Of a DNA stretch of 64,000 nt, positions 1 through 8,907 are shown in pieces (position 1 is the first letter of the stretch; each line of letters begins with the position of its first letter). Source of the DNA: Bradyrhizobium sp. B097 (GTDB taxonomy: Bacteria > Pseudomonadota > Alphaproteobacteria > Rhizobiales > Xanthobacteraceae). The stretch lies in contig NZ_CP152412.1 of NCBI RefSeq assembly GCF_038957035.1, positions 5,948,501 to 6,012,500 of the forward strand. Direction: 5' to 3'. The position numbers and the translations under genes are program-made. Under the pieces are notes generated by a model. The model ran no database searches, was not told the DNA's origin, and worked only from the letters and a program-made list of their open reading frames with translations.

Positions 1-555
1 ACCCAGTCCGCCTCAACAATTCTGCGCTCAACACAAAATTTCCCGTTGAAGCTGCTATCTGCGACTCCAGGAAAGACCAAGACAGCGGGCGATCGGCACC
101 TGCAGCCTGACTCGTTGCGTATCTGAGGCGCGCCGGAAACTGATAGCTCTTGATCGATTTCCCGTTCTCGTCGATCGGCTCAATCGAGGAAAAACCGAAG
201 AACAGCTTTTCAGCACCATGGCGACCGACAAATGCCTCAACCCGCTCCTTCGAAAAGGCATCGTCCGAGTTAAGCAAGAACAACATTTCGCCCGTTGCGA
301 GAGACAACGCACGATTCCAGGTGAAATGCGCTCCCATGTTCGTGGGATTCTTCAGCAACTTGCACGATGCAAAGCGCTTGGCGAACGATTTCCGCTTCAG
401 GAGCCTCTCGGCCAACTGGAAGCTGTTGTCCGGCGAGTTGTCGTCGACGATGATCAGCTCGAGTTCGGGATATGTCTGATCGAAAACCGTCTCGAGGCAG
501 TGCTCGAGATAGGCCTCGTGCTTGTAGCAAGCAATCACCACGCTGGCTAACATTT
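1..555 (-). CDS. Family 2 glycosyltransferase (partial, C-terminus off the left edge)
   Basis: About 185 residues are visible, starting with an ATG at 555. The N-terminus (MLASVVIACYKHEAYLEHCL) is a GT-A nucleotide-sugar-binding start. It is followed by LELIIVDDNSPDNS, the usual family 2 signature, and by NPTNMGAHFTWNRALSLATG and LLNSDDAF, the latter carrying the metal-binding Asp pair (DXD-type) near residues 95-97. The reading frame stays open to base 1, so the gene is truncated by the window and not broken. It begins 10 bp after the stop of the WbsX-like gene, so the two are probably one operon. It should transfer a sugar from a nucleotide donor at the cytoplasmic membrane face. Donor and acceptor cannot be read from the sequence. 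Confidence 0.9.
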
Positions 556-565
556 GATCCTCAAC

Positions 566-2782
566 TCAATGCCGAACGACCAGAGAATGGCTTGATCCAA
601 CAATCAGGTTTTCTCCTTCGCCGACCTCGAGAATCGAAAGCCTGTACTGCCCATCCGGCAATCCCTTAAGCAGAAAACCCACCTCGAAGCCGAAGCAGCA
701 CTCGCGGGCGGTCGCCTTCATATACTCCGTCACGTCCATTCGCTCGTGCCAATCGACCACCAGGCAATACCCGCTTTTGCCTGCGTTGGTTTCTCCTTCC
801 GGAGACAACACCAAAAATGCGATGCGATTTCTGAGCGGTTCGAAGCCATCCTTGGCAAAAACCCAACCTCGGACCAGCACCCTGTAGCGCGGGTCTACCA
901 CCACGCGCTCCTCCGTTTGCGAATTGATGCTCTCAATCACGAACATGGAGCCATCAGGGCTCGCGACGGCTCCCTCCATTTCGACCGGCAAGCCCTCTCG
1001 AAGGTTCTGGAATCCCGTCAAGGCGGCTTCGCTACGCTGCAAATTGGCGAGCACCTCGACATGAACCGCAGCTCCCTTGATGGCCTGCTCAAGCTCCGAT
1101 CGGCTCAGGCAGTCCAGCAGAGCGGAGTTCGAGCGTAGCTCCGCCGAGATCGAATCGCCCGCAGACACCCGCCTGACGACATCCAGATAGGCACGGCCGT
1201 AACGGGAGTCCGGCTCCAAGTGAGCCCCCTCGGCCCACTCGTTCCACGAATTAATGAATACGATCGGCTCTCCCACAGAACTCCGACGAGCCCGCTCCGC
1301 CGCCTCGCGCAGCCAGACTTCGAAAGCCTCGGGACTTGATCTGACGAACACATGTCCTCGCGAGCCTTTGCGTGGAGTGTTGTCCCAACGCGGCATGACC
1401 GAAGGAAAGAACGGAAAATCGTAGACCTTGCCGAGCGTCGAGCGCATGGCTTCAAGGTAGTCGTAGAGCTTTCCGGTGAAGTCCGACGGCGCCTCGACCT
1501 CCGCACGGCTCAGCTCTCTGGCAGAAACGGTATGGGGCGGGAATTCCACTGCGGCATCGCAATGGAATTCCCGAGGATCGAACTCGCCGAAAGTCATGGC
1601 ATTGCAAATCAGCAACTCTCCAATGCCGAGTTCTTTTGCACGGAGCCGCCAAGTCTGGAACAAGCGCTCTTTGTCCGGGATCAGCGAGGGACGGTAGATG
1701 AGCAGTATCTTCCGACCGTCGACGGTGATGTAGCGATCGTCAAGAAGGATATCCGCCATGTCATCAATGAAGCGGACATCATCTTCAAGCGCGTGATTCT
1801 GGCCGAGAAGAAGCTCGGTATCGGAACCGTCCCATCGGCGCGACCAGTTTTCGTTCGCCCAGCAGATGCAGAACGGCAAGTTTGGCTCGCCGTCCTCCAG
1901 CAGAAGCTTGAGCGGCTGCTCCAAAAGTCTTCGTCCCTGAAACCAATAGGCATAGTAGCAAAAGCCATGAACGCCGTAACGGCGAGCCAACTCTGCCTGT
2001 TGCCGGCGCGTCTCGATCAATCTCATATCGTAGAAACCCAGATCAGCAGGCAACCACGGAGATTGGTGCGTCGGAAACTGCGGACGCATCTGGGAGACGT
2101 TGGTCCATTCGGTGAAGCCAGGTCCCCACCATCGATCGTTCTCCGCGAACGAATGGAATTGCGGCAGGTAGAAGCAGACGAAGCGCACTTCTTTCTTGGA
2201 GGCGTCGACCGATCCGGCGACTATCTTGTTGTCGCTGTTCGGAAACAACAGATCGTCGTAGTCGTCGGTCGAGAAGCCGAGTGCGAGGATCACTTCGCTG
2301 CTCGATGCCAGTTTCTCGAACAGCGGTATTTCGTAGTATTCGCCATCGTTTAGACTGATGCGAAGATAAATCTGCACGGGGTCGCGTTCGACAAGCGTGT
2401 TTCTCAGGGCGCGCGCCAGACGGCGACGCACTCCCGGCTTGGATAGATCGATACGAAAACCGGGACGGCCGATCGCACTCTGCGGACCAATGCTCGCCCG
2501 AACCGGCCGCCCCGTTCGTCCCTCTTCGACACAGTGGGAGCCGATGAAAAGCGCGAGCGAGACGGTTGAAGCGGGCGACCGGGCGTCGACGATCCAGCCG
2601 GATATTCCTCGCCCCGAATATTCGAGGATAGCGCCACGCAGCCTCTGCCCCGCCTGGAGATCACCCACATCGGGATCCAGGAACAGGCTCTGCGAGATGT
2701 CGTCCTGCTGAACCGGACTGGCAACGGGCAACATGTCCTTCGTATCCCTGACGCTCCGTTCGACCATCTTGTTCATTGCCAC
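566..2782 (-). CDS. WbsX/GH99-like glycan-processing protein with two flanking beta-type modules
   Basis: 738 residues. The central part (about 195-550) has the WbsX family (Glyco_tran_WbsX, glycoside hydrolase 99-like) signatures: FVCFYLPQFHSFAEND, WWGPGFTEWTNV, YGVHGFCYYAYWFQGRRLLE, CICWANENWSRRWDG and FINSWNEWAEGAHLEPD. These proteins occur in O-antigen and exopolysaccharide clusters and are thought to cleave or transfer glycans; the reaction is not settled. A separate module lies at each end, containing GWIVDA (about 58-63) and GWVFAKDG (about 640-647), possibly carbohydrate-binding. No signal peptide is visible. The start may be the GTG at 2782, 5 nt after AGGAG, or the ATG at 2776. The preceding 325 bp are non-coding, so it likely has its own promoter and is cotranscribed with the downstream glycosyltransferase. 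Confidence 0.82.
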   Translation of the reverse strand: MAMNKMVERSVRDTKDMLPVASPVQQDDISQSLFLDPDVGDLQAGQRLRGAILEYSGRGISGWIVDARSPASTVSLALFIGSHCVEEGRTGRPVRASIGPQSAIGRPGFRIDLSKPGVRRRLARALRNTLVERDPVQIYLRISLNDGEYYEIPLFEKLASSSEVILALGFSTDDYDDLLFPNSDNKIVAGSVDASKKEVRFVCFYLPQFHSFAENDRWWGPGFTEWTNVSQMRPQFPTHQSPWLPADLGFYDMRLIETRRQQAELARRYGVHGFCYYAYWFQGRRLLEQPLKLLLEDGEPNLPFCICWANENWSRRWDGSDTELLLGQNHALEDDVRFIDDMADILLDDRYITVDGRKILLIYRPSLIPDKERLFQTWRLRAKELGIGELLICNAMTFGEFDPREFHCDAAVEFPPHTVSARELSRAEVEAPSDFTGKLYDYLEAMRSTLGKVYDFPFFPSVMPRWDNTPRKGSRGHVFVRSSPEAFEVWLREAAERARRSSVGEPIVFINSWNEWAEGAHLEPDSRYGRAYLDVVRRVSAGDSISAELRSNSALLDCLSRSELEQAIKGAAVHVEVLANLQRSEAALTGFQNLREGLPVEMEGAVASPDGSMFVIESINSQTEERVVVDPRYRVLVRGWVFAKDGFEPLRNRIAFLVLSPEGETNAGKSGYCLVVDWHERMDVTEYMKATARECCFGFEVGFLLKGLPDGQYRLSILEVGEGENLIVGSSHSLVVRH

Positions 2783-3107
2783 TCAATCTCCTGCCAACGT
2801 TTAACGCCGGCTCCAGTTTCTTTCCCGGTCACGCGGAAGTTCGATCCCGGGACAATGTTGCCTGACACGCCGTCGCTCGTGACCTCGCGGTGCTTATCGA
2901 CCATCTTCACACAACCTGAGATTACACGAGCATTGTTCGGCGAATGCCACATTAACGCAATCTCTCTGTCGTCGATATGAAAGCCATTGTTAGTTCTGCT
3001 CAGATTGTCACGCGGATCTGCCCGCTTCCGTGCCTTCGCGCCCAAAAACAAAGCCGTTCACCATCGATCGTTGACTGCATGCGACGAGATGCCCGCATCC
3101 AACAATC
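2783..3107. other. Intergenic region with candidate GTTAG site
   Basis: No convincing coding region: the short open frames here have poor composition and no family features. The stretch lies between the Sel1 gene and the WbsX-like gene and should hold the promoter of the latter. TGTTAGTTC at 2988-2996 matches the core seen before other genes of this region (8771, 9694). Confidence 0.45.
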
Positions 3108-5144
3108 TCAGCCGACACTCTCGCCCATCGCCTGCAGACGACGCTGCGCACCTTCGTTGTTCTGCTGCGCCGCTTGCCGATACCAGCGCAGTGCCTGATC
3201 ACGGTCCTGCGCGACACCGTTGCCGGCGCGCAGCGCATCACCAATCGCGAGCTGGGCTTCGACCATGCCCTGCTTCGCTGCTGCTTCGAACCACGCGGCC
3301 GCCTTCGCCGGATCGGCGTCGCAGCCCTGCCCGCGCCCCACCATCACCGCAAGGTTGTATTGCGCGGTGGTGTGGCCCTGGCGCGCTGCGGCCTCGTACC
3401 ACGTCACGCCCTGGGCGAGGTCCTGCTCGACGCCCTGCCCGGTGCAATACATAACGGCAAGCTTGAACTGAGCCGCCGCGTTGCCGCCGTCTGCAGCCTT
3501 GACGATCCAGCTCGCCGCGGCCTGCGAATCCTTGAGGCCGCTCTTGGGATCGGAATACAGCAGCGCGAGCGTGTGCTGGGCCTCGACATGGCCGGCGGTT
3601 GCCGCACGCTTGAACCATTGCGCCGCGGCCGGCAGATCGACGCTGCCGCCGGACCTTCCCATGTGCAGCCCGCCGAGCTGAAATGCGGCGGCAGGATGAC
3701 CGACCTCGGCCGCGTCGGTCAGGAGCGTGCGCGCTTCCGCGAGACGCGCTTCGGACGGCTCTTCCTGCATCAGGAACACGGCATAGGCCGTCTTCGCATC
3801 GGCGTCGCCGCCGTTGGCCGCCTTGCTCAACCACTCCGCGGCGCGCGCCTGATCACGCGGCACGCCATTGCCTGCCGAGTAGAGCCGGCCAAGCTGCACA
3901 GCCGCGGCACTGATGCCGCCTTCGGACGCGCGCTCGAACCACTTGATCGCGGTCGCGACATCGCGCGTCACGCCGTTGCCATTGAGATAGAACACCGCAA
4001 TGTTGTGAGCCGCCGTGGCGTGGCCGCTCTCGGCCGCACGCTCGAACCATTTCGCCGCCTGACGAATGCTGGGCGGAACGCCGGTGCCGGTGGCATAGAA
4101 ACGCCCGGTGAAGAATTGCGCCTGCGCATCGCCGCGCTCGGCCGCCTTCTCGTACCAATACGCCGCCTCGCGCAGATCCGGCTCGGCTGAGGTGCCGAGC
4201 GCATAGAACTCGGCCAGCGCCTGGATGGCCGGCAGATAGTCTTTCCGCGCTGCCTTGCGCAACGCGGTCTCGGCCTTGTCGATATCCTTGGCAACGCCTC
4301 TGCCGGCGAGCCGCAACAGCGCAATGTTGTAGAGCGCGATAGTATCATCATGGGTCGCGGCGCTCTGGAACAGCCGCGCGGCTTCGTCGGCATTCTCGGG
4401 AAGCCCGGTGCCCTTGAGGCACATGAACGCGAGCGCCACCTGCGCGCGCACATGTCCCTGCTCCGCGGCCTTGTGATACCAGATCGCAGCCTGCGCGAAA
4501 TCAACGGGAACGCCGCGGCCCTGATAATGCACATCACCGAGCGCGAATTCGCCGGACGCAGCCTTCTGCTCGGCCGCGGCCTCGTACCAGCGCAACGCGG
4601 TTGCATGATCCTTGGTGCAGCCCGCCCCACTGGCGTACATGTCGCCGAGGATCGCCTGCGCGTCCGCCTTGCCGGCTTCCGCCGCCACCGACATCCAGAG
4701 GAAGGCGGCGTCGACATCCTTGGGCACGCCGATGCCGTTCGGGAAGACCATATCGTGGAGATTGGTCGCCTTGTCGCCCAGACGCTGTGCAGTGGATTGC
4801 CGCCACATCTCGGGCCTGTTCGGACCGACCGTCGGCTTGACCCCGTTGAGGTAGATCACGCCAAGCTGGAATTGCGCTTCGGTATATCCCTTAAGGGCAG
4901 CGCGCTCGTACCACGCAACCGCGTCGGGGAGGTTGCCGATGACGCCCTCGTTCCGCGCATACAGCAACCCGATACGGTAATCTGCCTCCGGGTTGCCCGC
5001 TTGCGAGGCAAGCCTCCAAAGCCGCAGGGCCTCGAGATACTGCCGGTTCTCATACGCCTCCAGCCCCCGTTCAAACTGCTTTGGATCTGAACGGGATGTA
5101 CTGGGCCGGAAAAGGCCAATCAGGGATGGTGACAACACTGTCAT
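3108..5144 (-). CDS. Sel1-repeat protein coupled to the type I secretion genes
   Basis: 678 residues, nearly all Sel1-like alpha/alpha repeats of about 36 residues, for example GNPEADYRIGLLYARNEGV, GYTEAQFQLGVIYLNG and GDAQAQFFTGRFYATGTGVP. About 17 units can be counted by eye. Sel1 solenoids are protein-interaction scaffolds. There is no signal peptide or membrane segment, so the protein is probably cytoplasmic. The start ATG (5144) overlaps the TGA of the HlyD adaptor gene in an ATGA, which implies translational coupling and a role linked to the secretion system or its cargo. That role is inferred. Sel1 proteins are known elsewhere in exopolysaccharide and secretion loci (for example AlgK-like, ExoR), but this one lacks the export signal those carry. 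Confidence 0.85.
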   Translation of the reverse strand: MTVLSPSLIGLFRPSTSRSDPKQFERGLEAYENRQYLEALRLWRLASQAGNPEADYRIGLLYARNEGVIGNLPDAVAWYERAALKGYTEAQFQLGVIYLNGVKPTVGPNRPEMWRQSTAQRLGDKATNLHDMVFPNGIGVPKDVDAAFLWMSVAAEAGKADAQAILGDMYASGAGCTKDHATALRWYEAAAEQKAASGEFALGDVHYQGRGVPVDFAQAAIWYHKAAEQGHVRAQVALAFMCLKGTGLPENADEAARLFQSAATHDDTIALYNIALLRLAGRGVAKDIDKAETALRKAARKDYLPAIQALAEFYALGTSAEPDLREAAYWYEKAAERGDAQAQFFTGRFYATGTGVPPSIRQAAKWFERAAESGHATAAHNIAVFYLNGNGVTRDVATAIKWFERASEGGISAAAVQLGRLYSAGNGVPRDQARAAEWLSKAANGGDADAKTAYAVFLMQEEPSEARLAEARTLLTDAAEVGHPAAAFQLGGLHMGRSGGSVDLPAAAQWFKRAATAGHVEAQHTLALLYSDPKSGLKDSQAAASWIVKAADGGNAAAQFKLAVMYCTGQGVEQDLAQGVTWYEAAARQGHTTAQYNLAVMVGRGQGCDADPAKAAAWFEAAAKQGMVEAQLAIGDALRAGNGVAQDRDQALRWYRQAAQQNNEGAQRRLQAMGESVG

Positions 5145-6487
5145 GGCTCGCGCATGGACTCATTCATGCCGCGCAGCATGCCGCCGAGCAGATACATCGC
5201 GACCGAGCGTGTCCCGACATTGACATCGCCCTGCAGCGTCATGCCGGGGATAAGGCGGAAGTTCGCCGGAACATCCTTGAAGTTGGTGTGGTCGACCGAG
5301 CAGCGCGCCTTGTAGTAGGCATCGACGGGCTTTCCGTCATCATCGGTCGTGAAGGCGCCTTCGCTGATCCAGCGAATCTTGCCTTGCGCCGTGCCGTGCT
5401 CCGCGGCGTTGAAGGCATCGATCTTCATCGTACAGGGATCGTTCGGCCGGACAAAGCCGACGTCACGCGACAGGATCCGGATCTCGGCTTCGAGCCGCGT
5501 CTTGAGCGGCATCAGCGTGATGAAGGGATCGCCGGGCTTCAGCACGGATCCAACCGAGAGCTTGGCCAGGGTCAGGACGACCGAGGGCTCGGCGGCCGTC
5601 CAGCGGACGAGATCCTGATGCTTGACGGCCTTGTCATAGGCCGCGCGGGCGGTATCCAGGCTGTTGCGCGTCGTGACCAGATCCTGGCTCAACTGCGCGT
5701 TCCATTGCTGGATGAACGCCCTGCGATCCGCCTTCAGCGAGTCCAGCTGGTGTTGCGCTTCCAGCAGACTGTTGTGCGTATTGTCGATCTGACGCAACAA
5801 CTCCAGGCGGGTATCCTGCGATAGATAAAGATTCAGCTTGGACCCGCTACCGCTCTCGGCGAGCGTCGAGCGCATGTCCTCGATCTTGCCGGCGATCTCG
5901 GCACGCTGACCATACCGCTCGTCGTCCTTCTTCGCCTTCAGGATCGTCGCTTCGGTCTGGCTGATCTTGGAATCGTAGCTGGTCACCTGCGCGGTGTACT
6001 GGGCAACGCGCTGGTCGTAGAGCGCCTTTTGCAGGGCGTTGTACCTGGTGACATCCTGATCACTGGATTGGCCGTATGACAGCGGCTTCCCGGACAGTTC
6101 GGCCTCATCCCGCGCAACCTGTGCGTCCAGGCTCGCGATCTGCAGCTTGTACTGAGTGACGTCAGCCACGGTGAATGTCGAGTCGAGGGTCGCGAGCAGT
6201 TGCCCGGTCTCGACCTGCTCACCTTCCCGAACATCGATCGTCTTGATGATCGACGGGTCCAACGCCTGCAGCACGTTGATCTGATCGACGGGAACCATCC
6301 TGCCCCCCACGCTCATGATCACCCGGTCAAGGCGCATCAAGCACATGATCGCCACGATCGATACCAGGAATGCTGACAGCACGAACAGCGTCGCGCGGGC
6401 CAGCTGCGGCTCGGCGGCTTCCCGGATGGCATCGGTTTCGGACTGGAACTGGCGAACGGTCGCGAGCGAAGCTTGATTAGGAGACAA
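5141..6487 (-). CDS. HlyD-family type I secretion membrane-fusion (adaptor) protein
   Basis: 448 residues from a TTG at 6487. An AGGAG at 6500-6496 sits 8 nt upstream of this TTG, and the frame further upstream is antisense-like, so TTG is preferred over an in-frame start at 6643. Features in order: a short cytoplasmic N-terminus, one membrane anchor (about 30-52, FVLSAFLVSIVAIMCLMRLD), a biotinyl-lipoyl-like half (IIKTIDVREGEQVETGQLLA), a long coiled-coil hairpin (about 110-300), the second lipoyl half and the C-terminal HlyD signature (IPGMTLQGDVNVGTRSVAMY, ending GMNESMREP). It bridges the inner-membrane ABC exporter to a TolC-type channel. The start overlaps the end of the ABC gene, and the stop overlaps the Sel1 start. 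Confidence 0.92.
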   Translation of the reverse strand: MSPNQASLATVRQFQSETDAIREAAEPQLARATLFVLSAFLVSIVAIMCLMRLDRVIMSVGGRMVPVDQINVLQALDPSIIKTIDVREGEQVETGQLLATLDSTFTVADVTQYKLQIASLDAQVARDEAELSGKPLSYGQSSDQDVTRYNALQKALYDQRVAQYTAQVTSYDSKISQTEATILKAKKDDERYGQRAEIAGKIEDMRSTLAESGSGSKLNLYLSQDTRLELLRQIDNTHNSLLEAQHQLDSLKADRRAFIQQWNAQLSQDLVTTRNSLDTARAAYDKAVKHQDLVRWTAAEPSVVLTLAKLSVGSVLKPGDPFITLMPLKTRLEAEIRILSRDVGFVRPNDPCTMKIDAFNAAEHGTAQGKIRWISEGAFTTDDDGKPVDAYYKARCSVDHTNFKDVPANFRLIPGMTLQGDVNVGTRSVAMYLLGGMLRGMNESMREP

Positions 6488-8711
6488 GGGTCGGACTCCT
6501 GAAGTTCTTGTCGCTGCGACCCGTCGGCGCGAGGTGCGTATTCTGCTGGTACCACAGCGAGCTGTAGATATCGTTTCGTTCCAGAAGCTCGTCGTGGCGC
6601 CCGATGTCGTTGACCACGCCGCGATTGAGCACGAGAATCGCATCGGCCTTGGTCAGCGACGACAGGCGGTGCGAAATGATGATCAGCGTGCGCCCATGCG
6701 CGATCCGCGAGATGTTCGCATTCACGATCGTCTCGCTCTCGGCATCGAGCGCGCTGGTCGCTTCGTCCAGGATCAGGATCGGCGGATTGACGATCAGCGC
6801 GCGCGCGATCGCGAGGCGCTGGCGCTGGCCGCCGGAGAGATTGGTCGATCCCTCGTAGATATAGGTCTCGTAGCCGCGCGGCAGCTTGTCGATGAACTCC
6901 TCGGCACCGGCCAGCCGCGCCGCCCTGACGATTTCGTCGAACGTCGCATCCGGCTTTGCCGCCGAAATATTCTCGCGGATCGTGCCGCTGAACAGGAAGT
7001 TTTCCTGCAGCACGACGCCAATATTGCGCCGGAGATGGTCGACGTCGTATTCGCGAACATCGATGCCGTCGACCTTGATCAGCCCGCCATAGTCGGAATG
7101 CAGGCGCTGCAACAGCCGGGTAATCGTGGTCTTGCCCGAGCCGCTCTTGCCCATCACGCCGAGCGTCGTGCCGAGAGGAATCTCGAAGGAGATGTTGTTC
7201 AGCGCCGGCGATACCGCGCCCTTGTACTTGAACGTGACACCGGCGAATTCGACCAGCCCCTTCAGCGGCACCCTCACGCCATGGCCGGTGCGCCCCTCCT
7301 CGGGCGGCTGATTGACCAGCTTGCCGACGATCGCGACAGCCGTGCGCGCCTCGTCATACTGGTTGACGAGTTGCGCCATCTGCATCAGCGGACCGGCGAC
7401 CCGCTGCGACAGCATCAGAAAGGCAAACAGCGCGCCAATGTACATCGGATCATCGCTCGTTATGGCCAGGTAGACGCCGAGCGCATAGGGCGCGCTCACC
7501 GCCAACCGCTCCAGCGGACGTACCACCGTCTGGATGGCAATTCCGCTCATGCCTTCCGCAAGACGCGCATTGGCGACGCGCGCAACCAGCACATCCCACA
7601 TGTGCCGCTGACGTGAATCGAGCGCCAGAGACTTGATCGTTCTCATTCCGTTCAGGCTCTGGATCAGGAACGCGCCCTGCGCGCCTTCAGCCGCGAGAAC
7701 TGCCGTCGACCTTTTCCGGTAGATCGGCAGCATCAAGACAAGCCAGGTGACGATCAGTGCTGCGAAGGAAAGCACAATCAGCGTCATGATCGGACTGAAG
7801 AAGAACATGACGGGCAGGAAGAAGATCAACGTCGTCGAATCGAGAATTGTCCCGAACAACTGCCCGGTCAGGAAGCCGCGAATCCGGAACACCTCGCGAA
7901 TGTCCCGGGAAATAAGGCCGACAGGGTTCTGTTCGAAGTAATCGATCGGCAGATTGAGCACTTTTTCGAACACGTAGGTCGACAATTTGACGTCGAGACG
8001 TGCTGTCATGCGCTGGACGAGGTACTGCCGCAGGAACGAGAACGCGGCCTCGAACGCGATGATCACCAGCATCGTGACGCACAGCACGTAGAACGTGTTG
8101 AAGGCCTTGTAGTAGATGACCTTGTCCGAGAGCAGCCGCCAGAACATGATCGGCGCCAGGCCGAGGAAGCCCAGGATCAGCGCTGCGATCGCGACGTCGC
8201 GCAGGATGCGCCGCTCGCGGAACACAAGGGCGGCGACAAAGCCGAGGCTGAACGGCTGGGTCTCGTCGGAGATCTCGTAATCGCGCTTGGCCATGACGAC
8301 GTCGCCCGACCAGATGTCCTCAAAGCGCGGTTGATCGATGACGAGCAGCGCATCCTCGCTCGCGTTCGGATCCTGCAAGACCACCCGGGTGCTGTTTTCA
8401 TCGCCTTCGAGGCGCAGCAAGACCATGTGGCTGCCATCGCGCAGGCGAACGATTGCCGGCAGCGCCCGCTTGAGATGGCTCAGCCCCCTCCAGTCCAGCG
8501 TGACGGCCTTTGCCGTCATGCCCGAGGAATTCGCGCACTTCAAAAGCTCGGCAAGCGTGACTTCCTGGTCGCCCAGCAGATTGTCATGGATGAGCTGGGA
8601 CGGGGTCAGGTGCAAACCATGCTGTCTTGCCACGATGACGAGACAGGCGAGACCCGAGGGCGGCAGCGCCTCCACCGAAGGTGCGCCGACGAGCGAGAGG
8701 TGTTTGGTCAT
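6477..8711 (-). CDS. Type I secretion ABC transporter/ATPase with C39-like domain lacking the catalytic Cys
   Basis: 744 residues from the ATG at 8711; an in-frame TTG at 8738 is less likely. Residues about 10-140 form a C39-like domain in which the peptidase motif DCG-x-x-C reads PSGLAC: Ser replaces the nucleophile Cys (residue 19). This is as expected for RTX exporters of the HlyB/LapB type, where the domain binds cargo and does not cleave a leader. A six-helix membrane domain follows (about 165-440), then the ATPase: Walker A GKSGSGKTT, signature LSGGQRQRLAIARAL, Walker B ILILDEATSALD and H-loop IIISHRLS. It should drive export of the two RTX proteins encoded upstream. It is the first gene of the ABC-HlyD-Sel1 operon. 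Confidence 0.94.
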   Translation of the reverse strand: MTKHLSLVGAPSVEALPPSGLACLVIVARQHGLHLTPSQLIHDNLLGDQEVTLAELLKCANSSGMTAKAVTLDWRGLSHLKRALPAIVRLRDGSHMVLLRLEGDENSTRVVLQDPNASEDALLVIDQPRFEDIWSGDVVMAKRDYEISDETQPFSLGFVAALVFRERRILRDVAIAALILGFLGLAPIMFWRLLSDKVIYYKAFNTFYVLCVTMLVIIAFEAAFSFLRQYLVQRMTARLDVKLSTYVFEKVLNLPIDYFEQNPVGLISRDIREVFRIRGFLTGQLFGTILDSTTLIFFLPVMFFFSPIMTLIVLSFAALIVTWLVLMLPIYRKRSTAVLAAEGAQGAFLIQSLNGMRTIKSLALDSRQRHMWDVLVARVANARLAEGMSGIAIQTVVRPLERLAVSAPYALGVYLAITSDDPMYIGALFAFLMLSQRVAGPLMQMAQLVNQYDEARTAVAIVGKLVNQPPEEGRTGHGVRVPLKGLVEFAGVTFKYKGAVSPALNNISFEIPLGTTLGVMGKSGSGKTTITRLLQRLHSDYGGLIKVDGIDVREYDVDHLRRNIGVVLQENFLFSGTIRENISAAKPDATFDEIVRAARLAGAEEFIDKLPRGYETYIYEGSTNLSGGQRQRLAIARALIVNPPILILDEATSALDAESETIVNANISRIAHGRTLIIISHRLSSLTKADAILVLNRGVVNDIGRHDELLERNDIYSSLWYQQNTHLAPTGRSDKNFRSPTLVS

Positions 8712-8770
8712 GGAAGCCTCGAGGTTTCGACTGCGCAAGATCCGGTCCCTAGCGAGATATAACTTATCAC

Positions 8771-8785
8771 TGTTAGTTCGCTAAT
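8771..8785 (-). promoter_or_regulatory. Candidate operator upstream of the ABC exporter
   Basis: TGTTAGTTCGCTAAT is an imperfect dyad (GTTAG-TTCG-CTAA) 60 bp upstream of the exporter start. Related sites lie before several other surface genes in this window. The regulator is unknown, and the assignment rests only on recurrence. Confidence 0.35.
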
Positions 8786-8907
8786 GCAGCATTTTCAGCG
8801 CATCGTTCCGAAAAGATATGTGTCGCAACAAGCACAGAAGCCAGTTCCGGCCATTGCTACCGGTGGTTTAACCACGGAACCCTTATAACATTATTTAACA
8901 TCTACAA

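Noticed and set aside
5141..6643. HlyD adaptor starting at 6643
   Set aside because: The first 52 residues are Ser/Thr/Arg-rich and overlap the ABC gene by 167 bp. The TTG at 6487 has an AGGAG at the right spacing.
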